Notes: generated by a model not told the origin, from the letters alone. A stretch of 6,715 bases of DNA from JBFMDH01 sp044868105 (GCA_044868105.1 JBIOWC010000486.1:1-6715), one strand, 5' to 3'; counted from the first letter of the stretch, positions 1 to 6,485 are shown. Translations and numbers: made by a program.

Positions 1-2496
1 GTCATTGTAGGGGCGATAAGGTACGGTGCCGTGCTTGAGCAAAAACTCTACATAACGAGCTACGGCATCGCCGAATTTCGGATCACAACCGCCGAACTTG
101 ACCGTCAGCGCTTGCTGATATTCATCATACTTCGCTCTATCGCCGTTCACATAAGCGTCCCAGAATTCACGCGCCATGCCTGCGGCCAGACCAGCGCAGT
201 ATTTTACGCTGTCCCAGGCGTTGCGCTCGGCGCTCTCGGAAGGCGATGGCTCTTCTTGCGGGTTGGCGAGAAAATCGGTGATGGCGTTAAAGATTGGATC
301 GGTAATGCTGGGGCGCCCACCGGGACCGCCGGCCCCCGCTCTACTGGCCGACAGTTGTTCGGCCCCCACCTCTTCAAACGCCGATTGCAACAAAGACATA
401 CTGACCTCGCGTGTGTGCTTTAATGAAGGCGGGCGGCGGCGGATGTTGACATCCAGTTGCACGGTTGTCCATTGCGCTACAGAGACCGAAGCCAGGGAGG
501 CGCGCTTCTGATTTTCAGGCGGTTTTTCGGCTGCGAAATCCGCCATCAATTGCTCAAGCGCGTTAAGCCCAGCCCGCGTCGCTCCCCCACCTTTCGTGAC
601 GATGGGCTGGTCAAGGGCCGGAAGTTCAAGCCAGTTGAAACTGGTGTTATCGATAGTCGCGAAGACTTTGATGGTGTCGATACCCTCTTTGTAGCCTTTG
701 GGCAATTCGAAGTTGAGGGTCATTTCAATCGGCTCGCCTTTGGGGTCAAGCAACATGGAATCCGCATCAGGCGGAAACAGTTTGGTTATTCCCCAGTCCG
801 GTTGCAGGTCGAGCACCGTAATGTTGAGGGCCTGCGAGGCGGTGTTATTTTTAATACGTAAAGTGAGTTGTTCCCCATCATCAAGAATGACGGTGCCGCC
901 TGGCGATTTCGCCGCTTCATTGACAATTTCCAAAGTTATCTGGCGCGCCAGGGGTGAGGTGGAAGCCGAGTTTTCAATCATCTTCACATTATGGTATTTC
1001 GTTAAATGCACCAGCCGTTTCGCCAACTCAACCGCCGCCTGCGGGTCGCTGATTTTGAGCGCCGGTCGCAGATTGTTAATGATTTGACCGCTCGGTTCCC
1101 ATATTTCGTATTCGCCGTTGGCATTCACAGCGACTTGATAATCAATGGGGTCGCCTTCCTCAGCCAACTTGATCCAGTTATTTTCCTTAATGGCTTCGGT
1201 AAATCGTTCGAGCGCCTCCTGCTGATTTATCTCTGGCAATAAATCATCGCGATGGACAACAGCGATGGTTCGGCGAAACCGCACCGTCCCGGCATCAAGC
1301 AATACGGCCTGCGCACTTTCCGTGATGCCCTCCATCGGCGAGGGCTTCAGGATGGTCGCGCGGCACCAGGTTGACTGAACCTGCTGAACCTCGGCTACGG
1401 CTAATTGATTTGCTTCAGCTGTAAAATCAGTTGCGTTTGCTGGAAAGATGGCAAAGCGCGCCCCCGCACCGATACCTTGCACTTGTCCGGCTTCAATTTT
1501 GATCTGGCGATTGGCAGCGTCTACCTCAATAACCCGCGAAGCTGGCGGCCGGCTGACGCGGTCGAGTCCAAAGACCGTGCGTTCACCATTGCCGAGTAAC
1601 TGCGGGGTCTGCTGCTGGAATTTTGCATGGACTTTGGCAAGCAAACGATCATGCAACATGCTGTAAGTCAGCCCGGGACCAACCTGTTTGAGCGAATCAA
1701 GTAACCAGTAGGTCAGCGCCCCGTTGCGCTCTCGGCCCTCAAAGGCAAATTCGTTAGCCAGCTCATTGGCTCGGCAAGCAGCTATCAAAACTGTGTCTTT
1801 CATTGTCGGAAACCAGCCGCTGCTTAGTTGTGCACTGCGCGTTTGCTCTTGAGGAATGCCTTGCCAGAACGCTTCTAATGCTTCAGACGTGGCCACCAGA
1901 CTGTCGCCAGGGCGCTTGGAGGTATCGATACTGGGAATGCCGCGTACAGCCCCGCCTCCCAACCCGCGGGTCGCGCCGCCCGAATGACAACTATCGAGAA
2001 TAAGGGTGACGACCAGCCCTTTGTCACTCATCTGCTTAAGCAGGTACGCCATCTCTACATCACGCAGGTAGCGCGTGCCGGGCGCGCCAATATCGGTCGG
2101 AACTAGCGTTTCATCAAGCCCCTTCTCTCCCTTCAGCTTCGGGAAGGAAGTAACCGTGCGCCCGCCATGTCCGGAGTAATGGATATAGACTTGATCACCA
2201 GGTTGCGCCTGCTGTATGAGTTGTTGAAAGGCTGCCACCATGTTTTCGTAAGTCGGCCATTGCTCTGGCGGTTCCGGCGGAGAAGTGGTGCCATCATTGG
2301 TAGCCGTCAGTTTCAGGATTTCAGCATCGGTCAACGCCAGCCGCTCTCTCAGAAAATTCTCGACGTGATTGATGTCACGTACGCATCCGCCAAGGCTTGG
2401 ATAGAATCCGCCATCCGGCAGACGGTTGGGTAAATAGCAATCAACGCCGATTAAGAGCGCATAGAGTTTGCCTTTTGAGGTTTCCGAATCGCCCAT
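1..2496 (-). CDS. Caspase/metacaspase-like protease (peptidase C14) with large C-terminal extension; 3' end cut by window edge
   Basis: The minus frame from the ATG at 2494-2496 stays open for 832 codons to base 1, so the C-terminus lies outside the window. AGGAGA (2502-2507) sits just upstream, with 6 bases between GGAG and the ATG. Residues about 8-310 form a C14 caspase fold: KLYALLIGVDCY, then GGCVRD, the catalytic His in HYSGHGG (H110) and the catalytic Cys in LDSCHSGG (C170). D41 (Cys-x-x-Asp) and D168 (two before C170) match the acidic S1 residues of metacaspases, so cleavage after Arg or Lys is predicted. Residues 321-470 look beta-rich. Residues 525-620 resemble the DUF4384-type domain often attached to bacterial caspases (tentative). 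A Gly/Pro linker near 705-725 precedes a partly helical segment from about 759. No signal peptide is visible, so it is probably cytosolic. It is the last recognised gene of the operon, 40 bases after the GH19 gene. Likely role: activating protease for the gasdermin, with the extension as a possible sensor. Confidence 0.93.
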   Translation of the reverse strand, partial: MGDSETSKGKLYALLIGVDCYLPNRLPDGGFYPSLGGCVRDINHVENFLRERLALTDAEILKLTATNDGTTSPPEPPEQWPTYENMVAAFQQLIQQAQPGDQVYIHYSGHGGRTVTSFPKLKGEKGLDETLVPTDIGAPGTRYLRDVEMAYLLKQMSDKGLVVTLILDSCHSGGATRGLGGGAVRGIPSIDTSKRPGDSLVATSEALEAFWQGIPQEQTRSAQLSSGWFPTMKDTVLIAACRANELANEFAFEGRERNGALTYWLLDSLKQVGPGLTYSMLHDRLLAKVHAKFQQQTPQLLGNGERTVFGLDRVSRPPASRVIEVDAANRQIKIEAGQVQGIGAGARFAIFPANATDFTAEANQLAVAEVQQVQSTWCRATILKPSPMEGITESAQAVLLDAGTVRFRRTIAVVHRDDLLPEINQQEALERFTEAIKENNWIKLAEEGDPIDYQVAVNANGEYEIWEPSGQIINNLRPALKISDPQAAVELAKRLVHLTKYHNVKMIENSASTSPLARQITLEIVNEAAKSPGGTVILDDGEQLTLRIKNNTASQALNITVLDLQPDWGITKLFPPDADSMLLDPKGEPIEMTLNFELPKGYKEGIDTIKVFATIDNTSFNWLELPALDQPIVTKGGGATRAGLNALEQLMADFAAEKPPENQKRASLASVSVAQWTTVQLDVNIRRRPPSLKHTREVSMSLLQSAFEEVGAEQLSASRAGAGGPGGRPSITDPIFNAITDFLANPQEEPSPSESAERNAWDSVKYCAGLAAGMAREFWDAYVNGDRAKYDEYQQALTVKFGGCDPKFGDAVARYVEFLLKHGTVPYRPYND

Positions 2497-2536
2497 CGTA
2501 ATCTCCTTTTCTTGTATTCGAGCTAGAAGCGCCTAT

Positions 2537-3232
2537 CTATTGCCCATCATCTTCGGCTTCGCAGCCTCTCGTCAAAAGCGAGCCACGGGTTGCGCTATCA
2601 TCGCCTCCATCATCGGGTGCGTAGTCCGGGTCGCCGGGCGCCTCCATGGTGAAGTCGTCATCTGCCACCAGCGCGCGAGTGCCACCAAGCAGAACCTGTT
2701 TGGCGCGAATGTAATATCTCGTGCGGTCCTCCAGTCCGTTGAACCCGCCGTTTATTCGTTTGGTTATGGTCTTAAAGAATTGCTTATCCGCCAGATCGTT
2801 TAATCCATTGGTGCGCCAGTACAATCCGGCGGTGCGGAATCCGACCTGCGGGGTTGCCGCTTGTAGCGGGTCAGCAATCAAATCAAGGTTCAGCATGCCA
2901 CCATAGCGGGTATAGTTAGAACGCCCGGTAATCTGAATCGGACCTCGGCCTTTAAACCGCTTTCCATCACCGGGCTGGGTATTGCCCAGAGATTTTGACA
3001 GACTGGTAACCGGTTCATAGCGCCGCTGCGCCGTTGTCGGTCCCCAGATCTCTTCCATAAAACGGAACTCCGCCGATTCGTGCGCAATCTGCGCCAAAAA
3101 GGCGGCAACCCTGAGCGGCGTATTGATTTCAAATTCATCCATTGCGCTCTGCAGGTGGGGTAAATATTCAGCGCGTTTGGCTGAAGGCAAATTAGGCATA
3201 ATTCTAGCAAGATCAGCATCACTGAGTATCAT
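2537..3232 (-). CDS. GH19-family chitinase/lysozyme-like hydrolase (endolysin-type), no signal peptide
   Basis: This 231-residue protein has a GH19-type catalytic domain at about residues 1-187. The general-acid Glu lies in QIAHESAEF (E52). A second acidic position in RFMEEIWGPT (E60 or E61) is the likely catalytic partner. The family signature FKGRGPIQITGRSNYTRYG spans 93-111. The family cleaves beta-1,4 bonds in chitin or in peptidoglycan glycan; bacterial and phage single-domain members of this type usually act on cell walls. The N-terminus (MILSDADLARIMPN) has no hydrophobic leader, so the protein cannot reach the wall by Sec on its own. Residues about 188-231 form an Asp/Glu-rich low-complexity tail with Arg sites at R186, R216 and R222, unusual for the family. 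GGAGG at 3239-3243 lies 6 bases from the ATG. It sits 64 bases after the gasdermin gene and 40 before the caspase gene, so it is probably part of the same transcript. The exact substrate cannot be read from sequence. Confidence 0.92.
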   Translation of the reverse strand: MILSDADLARIMPNLPSAKRAEYLPHLQSAMDEFEINTPLRVAAFLAQIAHESAEFRFMEEIWGPTTAQRRYEPVTSLSKSLGNTQPGDGKRFKGRGPIQITGRSNYTRYGGMLNLDLIADPLQAATPQVGFRTAGLYWRTNGLNDLADKQFFKTITKRINGGFNGLEDRTRYYIRAKQVLLGGTRALVADDDFTMEAPGDPDYAPDDGGDDSATRGSLLTRGCEAEDDGQ

Positions 3233-3296
3233 TTTTAACCTCCATAAATTAACCTTAAAAATAGTTCAAGCATTTAGATTTTGCGGATGGCAGCAA
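3233..3296 (-). promoter_or_regulatory. Gasdermin-GH19 intergenic spacer with strong ribosome-binding site
   Basis: This 64-base A+T-rich gap separates the gasdermin stop from the GH19 start. It contains GGAGG (3239-3243) with a 6-base spacer to the ATG. A TTGAAC hexamer is present, but any start point spaced from it would fall on the ribosome-binding site, so I do not call an internal promoter. No terminator hairpin is visible, which supports co-transcription. Confidence 0.6.
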
Positions 3297-4100
3297 TTAA
3301 TCACGCAACCGGACAAAGGCATTTTCGCTCTCCAGAAGCTCGACCTCGTCACCGGCATTTACACCTGCCGGTTGTACGGCGGCGCGCATGGCTCCCTGGG
3401 CCGGCTTGATTGCCGTATATCGTCCGTTATCGAAAAAGAGTTGCACTGCCTGAAAACCGAAGATCAGCGGAATTTTCCCTTCATAAGTTAGTTTCGACTG
3501 GACATCTGATGAGCCGCTGACGCTGACATTGCCCCCGACAACCTGTTGGATAACCGGCACATCGATCTTCAAATCTGTGCCATCATTCTTTTTCGCTTCG
3601 AAGGTAAACTTTGTACTTTTGATCGTCGCCGTCACAATGTAGAGTTTATCGGCATCTAAAAGCTGGCGGACGAATACACTATTCGGATTGATATCGGCAT
3701 CGCCCAGATATTGATCCAATTCGATGACCTCAATCTTATCTTCAAAAACCGATTGGAATTCAAATACCGCTGATTTGGCTTGCTGGTATTGCGCCTCGAC
3801 ACCAAGATTTCCTCCCATCGCGCCAATAATACTGCCGAGTATTGAAAGACCGATGCCGATCTTCATATTGCTGGTGCGAGAGCCATTTATATTGGCGGCC
3901 GGCGTATCGGCTATTACCTTAGGAGCATTTACGTTGTCACCGGGAGTTAGTAATTTGGTAACGGCGCCCAGGCGATCAAGATTATCGCCATTCTTGCTGA
4001 GTAGTAGCATCGGCTGGATATCGGCCTTGGGTAAGCGGACGATGTTGTAGCCAAAAGATTTTAGTGAATTAACAAAAGGGTCAGACCCAGAGTTAAACAT
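3297..4100 (-). CDS. Bacterial gasdermin (bGSDM), protease-activated pore-forming protein
   Basis: The 267-residue product matches my recollection of the bacterial gasdermin family in length and landmarks. The N-terminus contains DPFVNSLKSFGYNIVRLP (7-24), followed by IQPMLLL and LDRLGAVTKLL. A hydrophobic, glycine-rich stretch (79-101) is followed by FEFQSVFEDKIEVIELDQYL (113-132) and alternating beta-strand-like sequence to about 230. In the known family the C-terminal 15-30 residues block oligomerisation until a neighbouring protease removes them; the subunits then form very large membrane pores that kill the infected cell. Here the candidate cleavage site is R239 in GAMRAAV, which would release 28 residues. 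AAAGGAG (4107-4113) lies 6 bases before the ATG, and an in-frame stop 4 codons upstream excludes a longer start. The protein has no cysteine, so it lacks the N-terminal palmitoylated Cys reported for several family members. It is the first gene of the cassette. Identification rests on motif memory plus caspase context, not on a search. Confidence 0.77.
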   Translation of the reverse strand: MFNSGSDPFVNSLKSFGYNIVRLPKADIQPMLLLSKNGDNLDRLGAVTKLLTPGDNVNAPKVIADTPAANINGSRTSNMKIGIGLSILGSIIGAMGGNLGVEAQYQQAKSAVFEFQSVFEDKIEVIELDQYLGDADINPNSVFVRQLLDADKLYIVTATIKSTKFTFEAKKNDGTDLKIDVPVIQQVVGGNVSVSGSSDVQSKLTYEGKIPLIFGFQAVQLFFDNGRYTAIKPAQGAMRAAVQPAGVNAGDEVELLESENAFVRLRD

Positions 4101-4193
4101 ACAAGACTCCTTTCAACTGGTCGGTTTGAGCGAAAAGTAAAACCAGAAAAACGAAGGGTTCGTTAATTTCCGGCGACAGGACCGTTTCTACTA

Positions 4194-4264
4194 TGTAGAA
4201 AGTTTGATTGAGATCAGTTTCGATAAAACATTGTATGGCTGGGAAGCATTCTCTACTTTCTACA
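4194..4264 (-). promoter_or_regulatory. Possible gasdermin operon promoter flanked by 10-bp inverted repeat
   Basis: TGTAGAAAGT (4194-4203) and its exact reverse complement ACTTTCTACA (4255-4264) enclose a minus-strand TACAAT (4230-4235), a candidate -10 box about 130 bases upstream of the gasdermin ATG. No good -35 box stands 16-18 bases upstream, as expected if an activator is needed. The left arm overlaps a small palindrome, TTCTAC-TAT-GTAGAA (4186-4200). The repeats are seen directly; the promoter role is inference. Confidence 0.3.
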
Positions 4265-4328
4265 GAGTTCGTACAGTTGTGCGATTAGGCGTGTAGAGCC
4301 TACTAAAGAAATTAAGAGCAAGCTTGAC

Positions 4329-4374
4329 TGCACCAGATGAACTCCTGCGCTTACGCATTATTCGCTTTGGTGCA
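4329..4374. repeat. Nested inverted repeat
   Basis: The outer arms are TGCACCA (4329-4335) and TGGTGCA (4368-4374). Inside lies a second perfect hairpin, TGCG-CTTA-CGCA (4346-4357). Together they could form a bulged 46-base stem-loop in DNA or RNA. No T-tract follows on either strand, so it is not a typical terminator, and no integron attC core (GTTRRRY) is seen. Confidence 0.45.
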
Positions 4375-4828
4375 ACCACCATCTATCGAGAACACCGTTT
4401 AAATACCTTGATGAGGTTGTGGTATCTGCGCTTCTAAAAGCATTCAGGAAAACATCAAACGGAACTTACCAGTCCACGCAAAAATGATGTTGGGTTGTAG
4501 CGAGATAGCCTGTCATCTAATACCTAAGCTTGTTCTCAAATCATCCCAAAAATTCCTTGCAGCTAATGACAATTAAAAAAGTGTGAACTGACTGTAAGCA
4601 CGGAGCGCCCACTTAATAGAGTTTTACTTCTATTGTTAATTTGGATGAGGATTAAACTTTGATTAAGCTATCCCAAATACAATAGTGAGCCAGCATAGAC
4701 GACCCACCTTTCTATAACGGGAAAGCAAAAAATTTATAATGCTTAAAACAAGAATTCTTCATTTTTAGTAATCCCACAAAGACCTGAAAGTAAGCTGACC
4801 TAAAACAGCAAAGCGATGAAAGAATTGA

Positions 4829-4901
4829 TGGCCCCTCAGGGATTCGAACCCCGGACCAAAGGATTATGAGTCCTCTGCTCTAACCGCTGAGCTAAGGGGC
4901 C
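4829..4901 (-). tRNA. tRNA-Ile2 (CAT anticodon, lysidine-type)
   Basis: A full cloverleaf of 73 bases is visible. The acceptor stem is GGCCCCT paired with AGGGGCC, with discriminator A. The D arm GCTCAGCGGTTAGAGC, the anticodon loop CTCATAA (anticodon CAT) and the T loop TTCGAAT all fit. The CAT anticodon alone allows elongator Met, initiator Met or Ile2. The acceptor stem GGCCCC matches the E. coli ileX/ileY type rather than GGCTACG of elongator tRNA-Met, and initiator features (C-A mismatch at 1-72, three G-C pairs in the anticodon stem) are absent. It should therefore be modified to lysidine by TilS and read AUA codons. The CCA end is not encoded (TCA follows the discriminator), so it must be added enzymatically. 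Its 3' end faces the gasdermin cassette. Confidence 0.93.
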
Positions 4902-4922
4902 TGGCTTATTACCTTCTTCAAT

Positions 4923-4948
4923 CAGCCTGGGAGCTGGGCTACAGGCTG
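4923..4948. repeat. 7-bp inverted repeat in tRNA leader
   Basis: CAGCCTG (4923-4929) and CAGGCTG (4942-4948) are perfect complements around a 12-base loop, in the transcribed leader between the tRNA promoter and the mature tRNA 5' end. No T-tract follows on either strand. It may form a leader hairpin removed during 5' processing. Confidence 0.4.
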
Positions 4949-4975
4949 CAACCAGGGCTTGCGCCGAAGTTTGGG

Positions 4976-5004
4976 ATTATACTTATCCCTCCAGCGACCG
5001 ACAA
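4976..5004 (-). promoter_or_regulatory. Sigma-70-type promoter for tRNA-Ile2
   Basis: On the minus strand, TTGTCG (4999-5004) and a perfect TATAAT (4976-4981) are separated by 17 bases. Transcription would start near 4969, giving a leader of about 68 bases before the mature tRNA. It lies just after the stop codon of the response regulator, so the tRNA probably has its own transcript. Confidence 0.75.
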
Positions 5005-5020
5005 GAGAACCCAGGCGTCT

Positions 5021-6421
5021 TCAGGTGCGAATGTTGTAATAGCGAATCTTGCTATTTAACGTCGTAGTATTGAGTCCCAGCAACTTCGCGGCGCGGGATT
5101 GATGTCCGCCGGTAATCTCCAGCGCCCGCCGAATTAAATCTATCTGGAACCGGTTCACTTCATCATAAAACGAAATGCCGTTGGTTAAATCAATCTGCGT
5201 CGCGATGCTTTGTCCGGCGGCTTGCGCGGCAGCCACTTGCGGATTGAGCACCTCTTCACGCAAATCTTCTTTGGCTAGCGAGGTGCCACGCGCAATGATA
5301 ACGGCGCGCTCAATGACATTTTCCAACTCGCGCACATTGCCTTGCCAGCGGTAGGCTTCGAGCAGCGATAGAACTTCGGGGCTGAATTGTTCAACGATCG
5401 GTTTGCCATTTTCCGCCGCGTATTTACGTACGAAATGTTGCGCGAGCGGCAGAATATCTTCCTTGCGTTCGCGAAGCGGCGGCAAATTAATCGAAATCAC
5501 ATTCAAGCGATAATACAAATCTTCGCGAAAAAGCCCTTCGGCAACCGCCTGTTTCAAATCCACATTGGTTGCCGCAATGATGCGGACATCAACCTGCTTG
5601 CGCGTCGTATCGCCGACCGGGGTAAATTCGCGCTCTTGAATGACGCGCAAAAGTTTGGCCTGCGTTTCCATTGAAATCGTGCCGATTTCATCAAGGAAAA
5701 TCGAACCGCCGTCGGCCACCTCAAAATAACCTTTCTTAGCGGCAATGGCTCCGGTAAAGGCGCCGCGCAAATGACCGAAGAGTTCCGATTCAAGCAGTTC
5801 GGTCGGCAGGTTCGCTGAGTTGACGGTGACGAACGGTTTATCGGCGCGGGTACTTTGATTGTGAATCGCACGGGCAATGAGCTCTTTGCCGGTTCCCGAT
5901 TCACCTGTCACTAAAACGGTGGTGCGGGCGGGCGCGACCTGTTCAACGAAAGCGAGAATCTCCAGCATTTTTTCGCTGCGCGCGACAATCTCTTTGCCTG
6001 CCGAACTGCGCTTCAGCGTCTGTCTGAGGGCGCGATGTTCTTCATCTTTGCGACGACGACGCACCCCTGCGGCAATGATGCCGAGGATTTCGCGGTTATC
6101 GAAAGGCTTGCGAACACAGTTGAAGGCGCCCCGCTGCCAGGCCGAAATCGCCGTATCGAATGTCGCATAAGCGGTGATCATAATGATGACGACTTCCGGG
6201 TCAAGTTTCAGGAGTTCTTCAAGCGTGCGCAGCCCGCCAATGCCGGGCATCGAAACATCAAGCAACACAACATCGAAAGGTTTGTGCTGAAATTTATCTA
6301 AGCCTTCTTCGCCGGTACGCGCCATCTCGACCTGATAGCCTTCATCCACAAGAAGACTGTCAAGCACATCGCGCATCACGTCTTCGTCATCTACAACGAG
6401 GATGGTTCCCTTTTTAGCCAT
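5021..6421 (-). CDS. NtrC-family sigma-54-dependent response regulator
   Basis: Starting at the ATG at 6419-6421 gives 466 residues, the usual size for the family. It has three domains. The receiver domain (about 1-120) has acidic pocket D11/D12, phospho-acceptor D55 in LLDVSMPG, T83 and K105 in RKPF. The AAA+ domain (about 140-375) has Walker A GESGTGKE (173-180), the sigma-54-contacting loop GAFTGA (220-225) and Walker B FLDEIG (D244/E245). The Fis-type helix-turn-helix is at the C-terminus (HQSRAAKLLGLNTTTLNSKI). All residues needed for phosphorylation, ATP hydrolysis and sigma-54 remodelling are present, so it should be a functional activator of -24/-12 promoters. No partner histidine kinase is in the window. 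An in-frame ATG at 6454 would add 11 mostly hydrophobic residues; I prefer 6421 because MAKKGTILVVDDE is the normal beginning of such proteins, although neither start has a strong ribosome-binding site. Confidence 0.95.
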   Translation of the reverse strand: MAKKGTILVVDDEDVMRDVLDSLLVDEGYQVEMARTGEEGLDKFQHKPFDVVLLDVSMPGIGGLRTLEELLKLDPEVVIIMITAYATFDTAISAWQRGAFNCVRKPFDNREILGIIAAGVRRRRKDEEHRALRQTLKRSSAGKEIVARSEKMLEILAFVEQVAPARTTVLVTGESGTGKELIARAIHNQSTRADKPFVTVNSANLPTELLESELFGHLRGAFTGAIAAKKGYFEVADGGSIFLDEIGTISMETQAKLLRVIQEREFTPVGDTTRKQVDVRIIAATNVDLKQAVAEGLFREDLYYRLNVISINLPPLRERKEDILPLAQHFVRKYAAENGKPIVEQFSPEVLSLLEAYRWQGNVRELENVIERAVIIARGTSLAKEDLREEVLNPQVAAAQAAGQSIATQIDLTNGISFYDEVNRFQIDLIRRALEITGGHQSRAAKLLGLNTTTLNSKIRYYNIRT

Positions 6422-6442
6422 AAGCGAAAATGCTAACAGGTA

Positions 6443-6478
6443 AAACCGGCGCATTGCCAGTCAAACGATTGCCGGTTT
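6443..6478. repeat. 8-bp inverted repeat over regulator 5' region
   Basis: AAACCGGC (6443-6450) and GCCGGTTT (6471-6478) are exact reverse complements around 20 bases. They begin about where the predicted transcript starts (near 6479). A related copy, ACGATTACCGGTTAT (6546-6560), resembles ACGATTGCCGGTTTAT (6465-6480). This could be an autoregulatory operator or a 5'-leader hairpin. Confidence 0.45.
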
Positions 6479-6485
6479 ATCAGTC

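Larger units (their letters stand above)
4101..4828. other. Gene-free A+T-rich spacer between gasdermin and tRNA gene
   Basis: About 730 bases hold no open frame with a plausible start and ribosome-binding site. The stretch is visibly richer in A+T than the flanking genes and has frequent stops in all frames. It contains a possible gasdermin promoter region (4194-4264), a nested inverted repeat (4329-4374) and a 7-base inverted repeat AACATCA/TGATGTT (4451-4457 and 4485-4491). It has no convincing hairpin-plus-T-tract terminator. It could be the long regulatory leader of an accessory cassette or degenerate DNA left by insertion next to the tRNA. Confidence 0.6.

Noticed and set aside
31..861. 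Plus-strand open frames opposite the caspase gene (for example 31-423 and 457-861)
   Set aside because: They lie antisense to a continuous 832-codon frame with clear C14 motifs, show no family motifs and have unnatural composition, so they are shadows.
2890..3222. Second minus-strand frame of 110 codons inside the GH19 gene
   Set aside because: It overlaps the GH19 frame, which has the catalytic motifs and a good ribosome-binding site; the alternative frame has neither.
2537..3232. GH19 gene as part of a prophage lysis cassette
   Set aside because: No holin, spanin, tail or other phage gene is visible, and the neighbours are a gasdermin and a caspase-like protease.
4337..4402. Small plus-strand ORF of 21 codons in the spacer
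   Set aside because: It has no ribosome-binding site, no recognisable motif and overlaps the nested inverted repeat, so chance is the simplest explanation.
4829..4901. Reading the CAT tRNA as elongator or initiator Met
   Set aside because: The GGCCCC acceptor stem and the body match the Ile2 type, and initiator hallmarks are missing. Software that uses only the anticodon would call it Met.
4923..4948. Inverted repeat as a Rho-independent terminator of the response regulator
   Set aside because: No T-tract follows on either strand, and it lies downstream of the tRNA promoter, inside the tRNA leader.
5387..6301. Plus-strand frames opposite the response regulator
   Set aside because: They mirror the conserved NtrC-family coding frame and encode no recognisable domain.
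5021..6421. Response regulator as dedicated controller of the gasdermin operon
   Set aside because: A separately promoted tRNA and about 730 bases separate them, and I saw no -24/-12 promoter (TGGCAC-N5-TTGC type) upstream of the gasdermin gene.
6422..6454. Eleven-residue N-terminal extension of the response regulator
   Set aside because: The added residues are hydrophobic and atypical; receiver domains normally begin like MAKKGTILVVDDE. It remains possible, since neither start has a strong ribosome-binding site.
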